DNA of 64,000 nt from Clostridiales bacterium (GCA_029265405.1 JAJUJI010000011.1:1-64000), one strand, 5' to 3'; counted from the stretch's first letter, positions 26,099 to 35,400 are shown. Numbers and translations: made by a program. The notes: a model not told the origin generated them from the sequence alone.

Positions 26099-27247
26099 TT
26101 GAAAATCAGGGCGGGCGTCTTTTTCGGCGGCAGGAGCGTGGAGCACGAGGTGTCCGTTATTTCGGCGATACAGGCGCTGAACAACCTTAATAAAGAAAAA
26201 TACGAGGCTGTTCCCGTATACATCACCAGGGACATGGAGTTTTACACGGGAGAGCTTGCGGGAAAAATTGAGAGCTATAGGGACGTTGGCGCCCTGCTGA
26301 AAAAAAGCGTCAGGGTGATGCCGGTAAAAAGCGGCGCCGGCGCGGATCTGGTGGAATGGAGAGGCCTCAGGAAAAAGGTCTATGCGCACATAGACGTAGC
26401 CATACCCGTCGTCCACGGGACAAACGTCGAGGACGGGGCCTTGCAGGGCTACCTGAGGACGCTTGGAATCCCCTTCGCCGGCTCGGATGTCTGCGCTTCG
26501 GCCGTAGGCATGGACAAATATGTCCAGAAGCTGCTTTTCAGGGACGCCGGCATACCCGTTTTGCCCTGCCTGAGGTTCAATGCGAACGAAAATATGGACG
26601 GCCTCTGCTCCAGGGCGGCGGAAGAAATAGGGTTCCCTGCAGTAGTCAAGCCGGCGAATCTAGGCTCCAGCGTGGGCATAAGGCTCGCCAGAAACGCTGG
26701 GGAGCTGAGGGAGGCGGCCGAATATGCCTTTGATTTTGCGCCCGTCATACTTGTCGAAAGAGCCGTGGAAAACCTGCGGGAGATAAACTGCGCCGTTCTC
26801 GGGGACCGTGAAGGAGCCCGCGCCTCGGAGTGCGAGGAGCCCGTAATGGCCGGCGAGATATTGAGCTACGAGGACAAATATGTTTCCGGCGGAAAGGGCA
26901 TGAGCGGCCTCAAGAGGCTGCTGCCGGCCCCGATACCGGAAGAGCTGAGGGAGAAAATAAGGGCCTGGGCCGTGAGGGCCTTTATGGCTCTCGACTGCGC
27001 GGGCGTCGCCCGGATAGACTTTTTGATGGACGGGAAAACTCGGGAGGTATGGATTAATGAAATCAACACCATACCCGGCTCCCTGTCCTTTTACCTTTGG
27101 GAGCCGGCCGGTCTGAAATATGCCCAGCTTCTGGACGAACTCGTGAGTCTTGCCCTGAAGCGCGAAAGGGAAAGAAACAGCCTGAATACGGCCATTGACA
27201 CGGGCATATTGGCCGGCTTCAGCGGAGGCTCGAAGGGCAAGCTGTAG
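26099..27247 (+). CDS. ddl: D-alanine--D-alanine ligase
   Basis: About 382 residues from TTG 26099, which gives the family's usual opening K-I-R-A-G-V-F-F-G-G-R-S-x-E-H-E-V-S. An in-frame TTG at 26078 would overlap the MurF stop. ATP-grasp features: V-V-K-P-A-N-L-G-S-S-V-G near 185-196 and the metal-binding W-I-N-E-I-N-T-I-P-G-S near 320-330. It makes the D-Ala-D-Ala dipeptide used by the preceding MurF. Active-site Tyr or Phe choice (vancomycin-type ligases) was not resolved by eye. Confidence 0.9.
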   Translation: MKIRAGVFFGGRSVEHEVSVISAIQALNNLNKEKYEAVPVYITRDMEFYTGELAGKIESYRDVGALLKKSVRVMPVKSGAGADLVEWRGLRKKVYAHIDVAIPVVHGTNVEDGALQGYLRTLGIPFAGSDVCASAVGMDKYVQKLLFRDAGIPVLPCLRFNANENMDGLCSRAAEEIGFPAVVKPANLGSSVGIRLARNAGELREAAEYAFDFAPVILVERAVENLREINCAVLGDREGARASECEEPVMAGEILSYEDKYVSGGKGMSGLKRLLPAPIPEELREKIRAWAVRAFMALDCAGVARIDFLMDGKTREVWINEINTIPGSLSFYLWEPAGLKYAQLLDELVSLALKRERERNSLNTAIDTGILAGFSGGSKGKL

Positions 27248-27319
27248 CGGGATATGATTTGAGGCATATCAGGATGCGCGAAAAACTCAAATCATAAATT
27301 GAAGGGAATTATTAAGCGT

Positions 27320-28426
27320 ATGATAATACAATTTGAGGAATATAAGGTAAAGCTGAACGCCTTGAAGCCCGTTTTTGACACTCTTGAAAGCGCCCTCAGG
27401 CTTGATGCGGCAAAGGAGGAGATCGCGGAGCTTGAAGCGAAAAGCGGAGCCGACGGCTTCTGGAACGACGTTGAGGCGGCCCAAAAGGTGCTCCAGCAGA
27501 TAAAAAAGCTCAAGGACAAGTGCGAAAACTTTGACAAATTGAAGAAATGGCGGGACGACCTTTACGCGATCTGCGAAATGGCCATAGAGGAAAACGACGA
27601 CAGCATGCTGGACGAGCTTGTCAGGGAATACGAGGCCTTTGAAAAGAAGCTGGAGGAGACCCGCCTGGGTACGCTTTTGACGGGAGAATATGACCAGTGC
27701 AACGCCATACTGTCCTTCCACGCCGGGGCCGGAGGGACCGAGGCCCAGGACTGGGCCCAGATGCTCTACCGGATGTATACCCGCTGGGCCGAGCGGCACG
27801 GCTACAGGTACAAGCTGCTCGACTGGCTGGACGGAGAGGAGGCCGGAATAAAAAACGCAACCATACTGATTTCCGGCGAAAACGCCTACGGCTATCTCAA
27901 AAGCGAATCGGGCGTGCACCGCCTTGTGCGCATATCGCCCTTCGACGCCTCCGGCCGCAGGCACACCTCCTTCGCCGCGGTTGAGGTCATGCCGGAAATA
28001 GAAAACGACAAGGAAATAGAGATACGCCCCGAGGATTTGAAGGTGGACACCTACCGCTCAAGCGGAGCGGGCGGCCAGCACATAAACAAGACGGAGTCTG
28101 CCATACGCATAACCCACATCCCAACCGGCATAGTTGTAAGCTGCCAGGTTGAGCGCAGCCAGATACAAAACAGGGAAACGGCTATGAACATGCTGAGGGC
28201 GCGCCTCGCGGAAATAAAGGAAAGGGAGCACCTGGAAAAAATAGAGGATATAAAGGGCGTGCAGATGAAGATAGAGTGGGGCAGCCAGATACGCTCGTAT
28301 GTGTTCATGCCCTACACGCTGGTCAAGGACCACAGGACGGGTTTTGAAAACGGAAACATAAACGCCGTTATGGACGGCGATATAGACGGCTTTATAAACG
28401 CGTATCTGAGCCAAAAAACGCAATAA
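27320..28426 (+). CDS. prfB: Peptide chain release factor 2, uninterrupted frame
   Basis: About 368 residues from ATG 27320. The catalytic G-G-Q lies in G-A-G-G-Q-H-I-N-K-T. The decoding motif reads R-I-S-P-F-D (S-P-F, RF2 type), not the P-A/V-T of RF1, so it terminates at UGA and UAA. In many bacteria RF2 needs a programmed +1 frameshift at a cttTGAc site near codon 25. Here the frame runs straight through that region (cttgatgcg near 27402) with no stop, so autoregulation by frameshifting is absent. A hairpin (27254-27264 with 27287-27297) lies upstream. An earlier in-frame TTG at 27299 is less likely. Confidence 0.93.
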   Translation: MIIQFEEYKVKLNALKPVFDTLESALRLDAAKEEIAELEAKSGADGFWNDVEAAQKVLQQIKKLKDKCENFDKLKKWRDDLYAICEMAIEENDDSMLDELVREYEAFEKKLEETRLGTLLTGEYDQCNAILSFHAGAGGTEAQDWAQMLYRMYTRWAERHGYRYKLLDWLDGEEAGIKNATILISGENAYGYLKSESGVHRLVRISPFDASGRRHTSFAAVEVMPEIENDKEIEIRPEDLKVDTYRSSGAGGQHINKTESAIRITHIPTGIVVSCQVERSQIQNRETAMNMLRARLAEIKEREHLEKIEDIKGVQMKIEWGSQIRSYVFMPYTLVKDHRTGFENGNINAVMDGDIDGFINAYLSQKTQ

Positions 28427-28429
28427 GCC

Positions 28430-29116
28430 ATGATGCTCGGAACGATAGTAAACACCGTTTCGGTGATTGCCGGCTCCCTGCTGGGCCTGCTGCTGAAAAA
28501 GGGGCTGCCCGAAAGGATAAGCGATATCATAACAAAGGGCTTGGGCCTTTGCGTGCTCTATATAGGGATAAGCGGAAGCCTTAAAGGCTCAAACCAGCTT
28601 ATAGCGATATTGTCCATGGTCGCCGGCGGAATAATCGGCCAGGCTCTGGACCTGGACGGAAGGCTCAGCAGGCTGGGAGCGGCCTTAGGGGACAAGCTTA
28701 AAAAGAACGGGAACGGCGGAGGCTCCGTGGCCGAAGGCTTTGCGGCGGCAAGCCTGCTTTTCTGCGTCGGCTCAATGACCGTTGTAGGCTCCCTTCAGAG
28801 CGGGCTTACGGGCAGCAACGAAATGCTGTATACCAAATCCGTGCTGGATTTCATCTCGTCCATAGTCCTGGCCTCCGCTCTCGGAATAGGCGTACTGCTC
28901 TCCGCCGCCTTTGTCTTTGCCTTTCAGGGCGCCATAACCCTGCTTGCGCGATGGGCGGCGCCGCTTCTCAGCGATTACGCGGTGGCGGAAATGACCTGCG
29001 TGGGCTCGCTGCTGATAATAGCCCTGGGCCTGAACATGCTGGGGATATCCAAGCTGAAGGCCATGAATCTGCTGCCCGCCATATTCGTACCGCTTATACT
29101 CTGCATTTTCATGTAG
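28430..29116 (+). CDS. DUF554 membrane protein
   Basis: 228 residues, about six to seven hydrophobic segments, with the DUF554 pattern: opening G-T-I-V-N-T-x-x-V-I-A-G-S, then G-L-G-L-C-V-L-Y-I-G and C-V-G-S-M-T-V-V-G-S. Function of the family is unproven; transport has been proposed. It starts 4 bp after prfB, so it is probably in the same transcript. Confidence 0.85.
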   Translation: MMLGTIVNTVSVIAGSLLGLLLKKGLPERISDIITKGLGLCVLYIGISGSLKGSNQLIAILSMVAGGIIGQALDLDGRLSRLGAALGDKLKKNGNGGGSVAEGFAAASLLFCVGSMTVVGSLQSGLTGSNEMLYTKSVLDFISSIVLASALGIGVLLSAAFVFAFQGAITLLARWAAPLLSDYAVAEMTCVGSLLIIALGLNMLGISKLKAMNLLPAIFVPLILCIFM

Positions 29117-29150
29117 GATAGATAAACTACCGGTTTTGCGAAAGGGATAA

Positions 29151-30599
29151 ATGATGAACGATGTAAACTACACGATGCTCTGCGATTTTTATGAGCTGAC
29201 CATGGGCAACGGATATTTCCTCTCCGGCCTGCATCAGAAATACACCTATTTTGACGTGTTTTTCCGAGAGGTGCCGGACGGAGGCGGCTTTGCCATAGCC
29301 GCCGGTCTTGAGCAGGTTATAGAGTATATCCAAAATCTGCGCTTTGACAAAAAGGATATAGATTTCCTTCGCGGCAAGGGCTGCTTTGACGAAAGATTCC
29401 TGCGCTGGCTGAAATACTTTAAATTTACCGGAGACATCTGGGCCGTTCCGGAAGGCACTCCCGTTTTTCCGGGAGAGCCCATCATGACGGTAAGAGCCCC
29501 GGCGGTGGAGGCTCAGCTAATAGAGACCTATGTGCTGCTGGCGCTTAACCACCAGTCGCTCATCGCCACGAAGGCCAACAGGGTGGTCCGGGCCGCCCAG
29601 GGCAGGCCGGTGCTTGAGTTCGGCTCCCGCCGGGCGCAGGGCGCGGACGGAGCCATAATCGGGGCCAGGGCCGCGTATATCGGCGGCTGCGCCGGAACCG
29701 CCTGCACCGTGTCCGACCAGCTTTTCGGAGTGCCCGCCGGGGGGACTATGGCCCACTCCTGGGTCCAAATGTTTGATTCCGAGTACGAGGCCTTCAAGAC
29801 CTACTGCGAGCTTTATCCTAACAACGCCACGCTGCTCGTGGATACCTACAATACGCTGAAAAGCGGCGTCCCAAACGCAATCAGGGCCTTTAAAGAGGTG
29901 CTGGTTCCCAAGGGCATAACAAAGTTTGCCATAAGGCTGGACTCGGGCGACATCTCCTACCTCTCGAAGCAGGCGCGTAAGATGCTCGACGAGGCGGGGC
30001 TGCAATGCTGCAAGATCACTGTTTCCAACGCCCTTGACGAGAGGATAATCACCGACCTCCTTATGCAGGGGGCCTGCATAGATACCTTTGGCGTAGGCGA
30101 GAGGCTGATAACGGCAAAAAGCGCGCCGGTCTTCGGCTGCGTATACAAGCTGGCCGCCGTGGAGGACGAGAACGGAAGGATAATACCCAAGATAAAGGTC
30201 AGCGAAAATACGGCGAAAATCACCACGCCGCATTTTAAAAAGGTCTACAGAATCTTCGACAGGGAAACGGGCAAGGCTCTGGCCGACCAGCTCTGCGTTT
30301 ACGACGAGGTTATCGACGAAACGAAGCCACTGGTGATATTTGACCAATTCGCTGTGTGGAAAACAAAAAAGCTGACGAATTTCAGCGTAAAGGAGCTGCT
30401 TGTGCCGATTTTCGAGGGTGGCAAGCTGGTATATAAAAAACCGGCCCTCAGCGAGATAAGAGATTATTGCGCTCAGCAGGTCGAGCTGCTGTGGGATGAG
30501 GTCAAGCGCTTTGAAAACCCCCACAACTACTATGTGGATCTGTCGGAAAAGCTCTGGGTGATAAAGCGGGAGCTGCTCAACAGCAAAAACGAGGAATAA
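29151..30599 (+). CDS. pncB: Nicotinate phosphoribosyltransferase
   Basis: 482 residues. The opening L-C-D-F-Y-E-L-T-M-G is typical. Further landmarks are E-F-G-S-R-R-A-Q-G near 165, the conserved His region G-T-M-A-H-S-W-V (about 197-204), and the phosphate-binding R-L-D-S-G-D near 263-268. Role: nicotinate + PRPP + ATP to nicotinate mononucleotide in NAD salvage. aaaggga at 29141 favours ATG 29151 or 29154. A clear terminator follows the stop. Confidence 0.92.
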   Translation: MMNDVNYTMLCDFYELTMGNGYFLSGLHQKYTYFDVFFREVPDGGGFAIAAGLEQVIEYIQNLRFDKKDIDFLRGKGCFDERFLRWLKYFKFTGDIWAVPEGTPVFPGEPIMTVRAPAVEAQLIETYVLLALNHQSLIATKANRVVRAAQGRPVLEFGSRRAQGADGAIIGARAAYIGGCAGTACTVSDQLFGVPAGGTMAHSWVQMFDSEYEAFKTYCELYPNNATLLVDTYNTLKSGVPNAIRAFKEVLVPKGITKFAIRLDSGDISYLSKQARKMLDEAGLQCCKITVSNALDERIITDLLMQGACIDTFGVGERLITAKSAPVFGCVYKLAAVEDENGRIIPKIKVSENTAKITTPHFKKVYRIFDRETGKALADQLCVYDEVIDETKPLVIFDQFAVWKTKKLTNFSVKELLVPIFEGGKLVYKKPALSEIRDYCAQQVELLWDEVKRFENPHNYYVDLSEKLWVIKRELLNSKNEE

Positions 30600-30607
30600 A
30601 AATAACG

Positions 30608-30645
30608 CCCCGCGCCCTTGCTGACGGCGCGGGGTCCTGTTTTTT
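30608..30645 (+). terminator. Rho-independent terminator after pncB
   Basis: ccccgcgcc (30608-30616) pairs with ggcgcgggg (30626-30634), then a T6 run ending at 30645. Confidence 0.85.
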
Positions 30646-30647
30646 GC

Positions 30648-31145
30648 TTAGGTGCTCTCCTTCGTCACGGCTTGGCAGAAGGCGTCTATTTTTGCGGTTT
30701 CGTCCTTGTTTTTCAAGGGATTGACAAACAGGGCGGCGCCCTTTATTTCCGTGCCGCTCAGCTTCTTTTTGATAAGCCTGAAGCCCTTGTCGGCCGAGCC
30801 TCCGGCGCTGCAGGCAAAGAGGTACACCGACTTGCCCTCGAGCTTATTGCCTGCCAGGAAAGTATTGATGGGGGCCGCCAGCCTGCCCGCCCATATCGGA
30901 GCGCCTATAATTACGGTTTTGTACTTGTCGAGCTTTAAAACAGGGTTGGAAAGGGCGGGCTTTTTATTGAACAGAGCGCTCATGCCGCCAATGAAGTAAG
31001 TCCGGAAGCCCTCTTTTTTCATCTCCTTCTTAAGCCTCAGCCTTATCAGGTCGGCGTTCAGCTTAATTGCGATTTGCTTTGCGGCATATTCCGTGTTTCC
31101 GGTGAGAGAGAAATAAACAACCGCAGGCTTCATAGATACAATCAT
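30648..31145 (-). CDS. Flavodoxin
   Basis: 165 residues. The FMN phosphate loop S-L-T-G-N-T is at 13-18, and the second flavin loop is in the G-A-P-I-W-A-G segment near 80. Electron carrier for anaerobic metabolism, or a flavodoxin-type menaquinone/protoporphyrinogen reductase. No flavodoxin-dependent partner is adjacent. It follows the nucleotidyltransferase by 18 bp. ATG 31145 is preceded by gagg at 6 nt; ATG 31133 is an alternative. Confidence 0.87.
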   Translation of the reverse strand: MIVSMKPAVVYFSLTGNTEYAAKQIAIKLNADLIRLRLKKEMKKEGFRTYFIGGMSALFNKKPALSNPVLKLDKYKTVIIGAPIWAGRLAAPINTFLAGNKLEGKSVYLFACSAGGSADKGFRLIKKKLSGTEIKGAALFVNPLKNKDETAKIDAFCQAVTKEST

Positions 31146-31163
31146 GCCTTTCCTCAGTATTAT

Positions 31164-32090
31164 TTACCAGAGCTTTTCCGGATAGACTCCTTCCTTGTGC
31201 ATCGCCTTCAGCCCCTCGGCTACTATGGGCCGGTCCTCCCTGTTGGTCATGCCGAACCAGAAGGAGCTCGAGCCGAGCACCGATACCTCAAGCCTGCCGG
31301 CCCTTATCAGGCTGTCCACAAGCCCGGGCAGGATGCACTCGCTCTTAAGGTCCCCTTCTGGCAGGCCCCTTAAAAACTCCGCAAGGTAAGCCTCGGCCTC
31401 GTTAAAAATCCACGGAGTAAACCCCCAAAAATTCATCGAAACGGCGGCCTCCGGATCCAACGGAACGCCTTCGGGCGTTTCGGCCGTGTCCCTTATGCTC
31501 CCGTCCGGAAAAACGGATATCTTGTAGGTTTCGGTTATGGATTTGAGCCTCCCGCCCTCTACGGCGCAGAGCCCTCGGGTGACGGTCCCGTTTTTGCTGA
31601 CGGTGTTTTTCAGCCTGAAGCCCACCATAGCCGCCCTGCCCGAGGCTGGCATGGCGGTGATTTCGTTATACAATACCGAAAACGCCTCCGCGCCGTAGTA
31701 ATCGTCGGCATTGACGACAGCAAAAGGCTCTTTTACAGCGTCTTTTGCGCATAAAAGAGCGTGGGCGGTGCCAAAGGGCTTTTTGCGCTCGGCTGGTATG
31801 CGGTAAAAAGAAGGTATGCTTGAATAGTCCTGTATGGCGTATTCGACTTCCATCCCGCGCGAGCGGAGCCTGCCGTCGAAAAGCTCGCGGAGCCCGTCGC
31901 GTATTTCCCGGGTAACGATAAAAACGACCTTAGTGAAACCGGCTCTTATGGCGTCATAAATGGAGTATTCCATAAGTATTTCGCCGTTCGGGCCGACGCC
32001 CTCGATTTGCTTTGCGCCCCCGTAGCGGGAACCCAGGCCCGCAGCAAGTATAACAAGGGCGGCTTTTTTGCGTTCGTTTGAAAAATACAT
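31164..32090 (-). CDS. Sugar nucleotidyltransferase family protein
   Basis: 308 residues. The nucleotide loop L-A-A-G-L-G-S-R-Y-G-G is near 15-25, a basic Lys (A-K-Q) follows, and the metal-binding A-D-D-Y-Y (near 127-131) matches NTP-transferase enzymes such as glucose-1-phosphate uridylyl/thymidylyltransferases. The substrate is not evident. No polysaccharide genes are adjacent; it is co-directional with flavodoxin. Confidence 0.85.
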   Translation of the reverse strand: MYFSNERKKAALVILAAGLGSRYGGAKQIEGVGPNGEILMEYSIYDAIRAGFTKVVFIVTREIRDGLRELFDGRLRSRGMEVEYAIQDYSSIPSFYRIPAERKKPFGTAHALLCAKDAVKEPFAVVNADDYYGAEAFSVLYNEITAMPASGRAAMVGFRLKNTVSKNGTVTRGLCAVEGGRLKSITETYKISVFPDGSIRDTAETPEGVPLDPEAAVSMNFWGFTPWIFNEAEAYLAEFLRGLPEGDLKSECILPGLVDSLIRAGRLEVSVLGSSSFWFGMTNREDRPIVAEGLKAMHKEGVYPEKLW

Positions 32091-32126
32091 ACTTCGCTTG
32101 CTTCCTTTGCTTTCGATTGGAGCTTC

Positions 32127-32150
32127 TGAGGCCGCCTTGCGGCGGCCTCA
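32127..32150. terminator. GC-rich hairpin
   Basis: tgaggccgcc (32127-32136) and ggcggcctca (32141-32150) with a ttgc loop. It follows the small membrane protein on the minus strand without a T tract; the T-rich side is on the plus strand. Terminator-like at best. Confidence 0.45.
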
Positions 32151-32166
32151 GTGTTTTATTGTTTTA

Positions 32167-32466
32167 TCAGCCTATGAGTTTGATGCTGCCAATGAAGGGC
32201 AAGGGCTTTTCCAGCCCCATCAGAGCGGTGACTACGCCCCATGCCCAGTAAAACAGGATGATGAGATTGAAAAGCCAGCCGAGGAATATCCTTGAGAGTA
32301 TGCCCAGCACTATTCCAAGCAGCAGATTGAGCAGCGCCTGGTTGGCGTGGAAGCGGCCAAAGCTGCTGCCGGGTATAAGCGCCAGGGGAAGAAAGAAAAG
32401 TATCCAAAAATAAGCTGCGGCGGAAACAAGCCTTTCTTTTACGTCTGAGCTCATATGTATTTTCAT
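32167..32466 (-). CDS. Small membrane protein, DUF4870/Tic20-like
   Basis: 99 residues with hydrophobic segments at about 15-33, 43-60 and 64-84. The F-H-A-N-Q-A-L-L-N-L-L motif near 38-48 is characteristic of the DUF4870-type family. Function unknown. It sits 51 bp after the ACT-domain gene with its own aaagga site. Confidence 0.75.
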   Translation of the reverse strand: MKIHMSSDVKERLVSAAAYFWILFFLPLALIPGSSFGRFHANQALLNLLLGIVLGILSRIFLGWLFNLIILFYWAWGVVTALMGLEKPLPFIGSIKLIG

Positions 32467-32517
32467 GCTCCTTTCCTTCGTTCATTTGCACCATGCTACA
32501 ATAAAGAGGGGGGCATA

Positions 32518-32910
32518 TCAAGCCAGGGCAAGCGCTTTTTCGGCGGCGTCATCGTCGCTGACCTTTAAAATGAACTGGGCTTTGCCGGGGTTGGGGGAAA
32601 TGAAGGCATAGCAGTACTCCACAAATACTCCGGCGTCCGACAGGCGCATCAGGACCTCGTGAAAGGCGCCGGGCCTGTTTTCGGTTTCCACGGCCAAAAC
32701 GGGGGTTATATTGACCAGATAGCCGTTGGCGCGCAAAACCGAGGCCGCCTTTTCGCAGTCCCCGGCTATAATTCGCATGACTCCGAAGTCCTTGGTGTCT
32801 GCCAGGCTGAAGGCCTGCATGTCAATCCCGTTGTCGGCCAAAATGCCCGTTGCGTCGGTCAGCGCGCCGACACGGTTTTCAATAAATATGGAAAGCTGCT
32901 TCAGAAACAT
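32518..32910 (-). CDS. Tandem ACT-domain protein
   Basis: 130 residues: two ACT domains (about 3-65 and 70-130), each opening with the E-N-R-x-G-A/P loop (E-N-R-V-G-A-L and E-N-R-P-G-A-F). Such proteins bind amino acids and are commonly encoded beside phenylacetate-CoA ligase-like genes in anaerobes, as here. Likely an allosteric regulator or sensor of branched or aromatic amino-acid metabolism. ggggagg precedes the start. Confidence 0.85.
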   Translation of the reverse strand: MFLKQLSIFIENRVGALTDATGILADNGIDMQAFSLADTKDFGVMRIIAGDCEKAASVLRANGYLVNITPVLAVETENRPGAFHEVLMRLSDAGVFVEYCYAFISPNPGKAQFILKVSDDDAAEKALALA

Positions 32911-32943
32911 ATGAACCTCCCCTTCTTGAATGATGCCATTATT

Positions 32944-34254
32944 TTAATCCAGCAGCTTCCGGTTGTCTATCACCCGTTTGGCCTTGCCCTCAAATCTTTC
33001 CAGGCTCTTATGGTCGGCAAGCCTTATTTCGGCGGCTATGCCAAGGGTGGAATTGACGGCCTTCGCTATCTCCTCGCGCAGGGCCTCAAGCTTGCGGACC
33101 TCGCCTGTAAAGGTCCCCTCGGCCAGCTCGACCAGTATTGTCAGGCTGTCAAGGTTTCCCTTGCGGTCTACTATCATCTGATAGTGGGGGCCTATGCCCT
33201 CTATTTCAAGCAGGACGGTCTCCACCTGGGACGGGAACACGTTTACGCCTCTGATTATGAGCATGTCGTCGGTGCGGCCGGCTGGCTTGGTCATTCTCAG
33301 GTGCGTGCGGCCGCACGGGCAGTCGCCCTTTATGATGGCCGCAACGTCGCGCGTCCGATAGCGGATAAGGGGCAGGGCCTCCTTGGTGATGCAGGTAAAC
33401 ACAAGCTCTCCCTTTTCGCCCTCCGGCAGCACCTCGCCCGTATCCGGGTCTATGATTTCGGGAATGAAATGATCCTCGCAGACATGCAGGCCCTTATGAA
33501 CCTGGCACTCGTAGGCGACGCCGGGCCCGATGATCTCGCTTAGGCCGTATATGTCGAAGGCCTCCAGGTTAAGGCGGCGCTCTATTTCGGCGCGCATGGC
33601 CTCCGTCCAGGGCTCCGCCCCGAAGAAGCCGCATCTGAGCGCAAGCTGGTCAAGGCCGATATGGTTTTCCTCCATATACTCGGCGAGAGTCAGGGCGTAG
33701 GAGGGAGTGCAGAGTATAAAGGTAGGCTTGAAATCCTGAAGGAGCGTAACCTGCCTCTTGGTGTTGCCTGTGGAGGCCGGTATCGTGGCGCAGCCTATGG
33801 TTTCGGAGCCGAGGTTGCCGCCAAGCCCGCCCGTAAATAGGCCGTAGCCGTAGCTGATATGGCCTATGTCCTTTTTTGTAATGCCTCCCGCTCCGATGGT
33901 CCGGGCCATCACCTCGCCCCAGACGGCCATGTCGTTGCGCGTGTAGCCGACGACCGTCTGCTTGCCGGTGGTGCCGGAGGAAGCGTGGATGCGCACAACC
34001 TCGTCCATGGGTGCTGAAAAAAGCCCGAAAGGATAGTTGTCGCGCAGATCCTGCTTGTAGGTGAAGGGAAGAAGCTTGAGATCGTCCACCGAACGGATAT
34101 CCTCAGGCTTTATTCCGGCCTTGTCAAACTTCAGCCTGTAAGCCTGGTTGTTTTCATATACGCGCTTAACCGTCGCCTTCAGGCGCTCGCTCTGGAGTTC
34201 CCGGAGTTTTTCGCGGGGCATGGTTTCGGCTTCCCTGTTGTAATAGCTGTACAT
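32944..34254 (-). CDS. paaK: Phenylacetate-CoA ligase-like enzyme
   Basis: 436 residues from ATG 34254, preceded by gaagga; the open frame extends further upstream into ilvE but that part is shadow. The AMP-binding loop S-S-G-T-T-G-K-Q-T-V lies near 96-105. G-L-S-E-I-I-G-P-G and the Y-R-T-R-D region follow. Activates phenylacetate or another aryl acid to its CoA thioester using ATP. Beside IlvE and an ACT protein, a role in handling aryl or branched acids from amino-acid fermentation is plausible. Confidence 0.88.
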   Translation of the reverse strand: MYSYYNREAETMPREKLRELQSERLKATVKRVYENNQAYRLKFDKAGIKPEDIRSVDDLKLLPFTYKQDLRDNYPFGLFSAPMDEVVRIHASSGTTGKQTVVGYTRNDMAVWGEVMARTIGAGGITKKDIGHISYGYGLFTGGLGGNLGSETIGCATIPASTGNTKRQVTLLQDFKPTFILCTPSYALTLAEYMEENHIGLDQLALRCGFFGAEPWTEAMRAEIERRLNLEAFDIYGLSEIIGPGVAYECQVHKGLHVCEDHFIPEIIDPDTGEVLPEGEKGELVFTCITKEALPLIRYRTRDVAAIIKGDCPCGRTHLRMTKPAGRTDDMLIIRGVNVFPSQVETVLLEIEGIGPHYQMIVDRKGNLDSLTILVELAEGTFTGEVRKLEALREEIAKAVNSTLGIAAEIRLADHKSLERFEGKAKRVIDNRKLLD

Positions 34255-34280
34255 AACGCATCCGTCCTTCAGTTTATAGG

Positions 34281-35348
34281 TCAATCCAGCCTGTATATCC
34301 ATCCAAAGGGGTCGGCGATTTTGCCCCATTGTATGCCGGTGAGATAATCGTACAGCCTCTGCGTTAAATCTCCGATTTTGCCGCCGCAGACGGTTTCGCG
34401 CTGGCCCGCGCGCACTATTTCCCCAATCGGCGAGATGACGGCCGCGGTGCCGCTGCCCCAAGCCTCCTCAAGCCTTCCGGCCGCCGCCGCGTCAAAGAGC
34501 TCGTCGGCCGTAATCAGGCGCTCCGCCGCGTGGCAATTCCAGCTTTCAAGAATTTTTATGCATGAATCCCTGGTAATTCCGGGTAAAATAGAACCGCCGA
34601 GAGGAGGGGTTATGACCTCGCCGCCGATTTTAAAAAACACGTTCATGCTGCCGACTTCTTCTATATATTTGCGGTGTACGCCGTCCAGCCAAAGGACCTG
34701 GGAAAAGCCCTCCTTTTCTGCCAATTGCCCGGCGCGGAGGGTGGCTGCGTAGTTGCCACCGGTCTTGGCATGGCCCGTACCGCCCTTGACTGCCCTGACG
34801 TCGCGCGTTTCCACGTATATTTTTACGGGATTGATGCCCTCGGCGTAATAAGCGCCGACGGGAGAGGTAAAAATGCAGAATATATAGGAGGAGGAGGCGT
34901 GGACGCCGATATGGGGCTCGGTTGCTATTATAAAGGGCCGTATATACAGGGAGGTGCCGGGAGCGGAGGGTACCCAATCCGCGTCCAGCCGGACAAGGCT
35001 GTCGAGAGCTTCAAGGAACAAAGCCTCGTCAAGCCTGGGGATGCACATGCGCTCGCAGGATTCGTTCATCCTTTTTATGTTGGCCCAGGGACGGAAGAGC
35101 TGTATTCCCCCGTCGGCGCGCCTGTATGCCTTCAGGCCCTCGAAAATTTCCTGCGCGTAGTGGAAGACCATGGCGGAGGGCTCTAAGGCAAAGGGGCCGT
35201 AGGGCACGATGCGCGGATCATGCCAGCCCTTATCAGCGCTGTAGTCCATAATGAACATGTGGTCTGAAAAATATTTGCCGAAGCCGAGCCTGCTCTGGTC
35301 GGGCCGGGGCCGTGGGTTTGCTGTTTTCTGTATGGTTATGCTTGACAA
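34281..35348 (-). CDS. ilvE: Branched-chain amino acid aminotransferase
   Basis: 355 residues, fold-type IV PLP enzyme of the longer (class II) BCAT type. Landmarks: V-P-Y-G-P-F and F-E-G-L-K-A-Y-R, K-T-G-G-N-Y-A-A with the region's catalytic Lys expected near G-H-A-K-T-G, E-E-V-G-S-M-N, and G-S-G-T-A-A-V. It transfers amino groups of Leu, Ile and Val to 2-oxoglutarate. TTG start at 35348 with gaaagg upstream. First gene of the ilvE-paaK-ACT operon; no T-box leader is visible in the short leader. Confidence 0.92.
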   Translation of the reverse strand: MSSITIQKTANPRPRPDQSRLGFGKYFSDHMFIMDYSADKGWHDPRIVPYGPFALEPSAMVFHYAQEIFEGLKAYRRADGGIQLFRPWANIKRMNESCERMCIPRLDEALFLEALDSLVRLDADWVPSAPGTSLYIRPFIIATEPHIGVHASSSYIFCIFTSPVGAYYAEGINPVKIYVETRDVRAVKGGTGHAKTGGNYAATLRAGQLAEKEGFSQVLWLDGVHRKYIEEVGSMNVFFKIGGEVITPPLGGSILPGITRDSCIKILESWNCHAAERLITADELFDAAAAGRLEEAWGSGTAAVISPIGEIVRAGQRETVCGGKIGDLTQRLYDYLTGIQWGKIADPFGWIYRLD

Positions 35349-35400
35349 GGTATCGTCGCCTTTCGATTTAGTGTATTGAATCAGCTTGTATTAATTATTA

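Noticed and set aside
29517-30524. 335-codon open frame on the minus strand
   Set aside because: Antisense to the pncB coding region, which has clear motifs.
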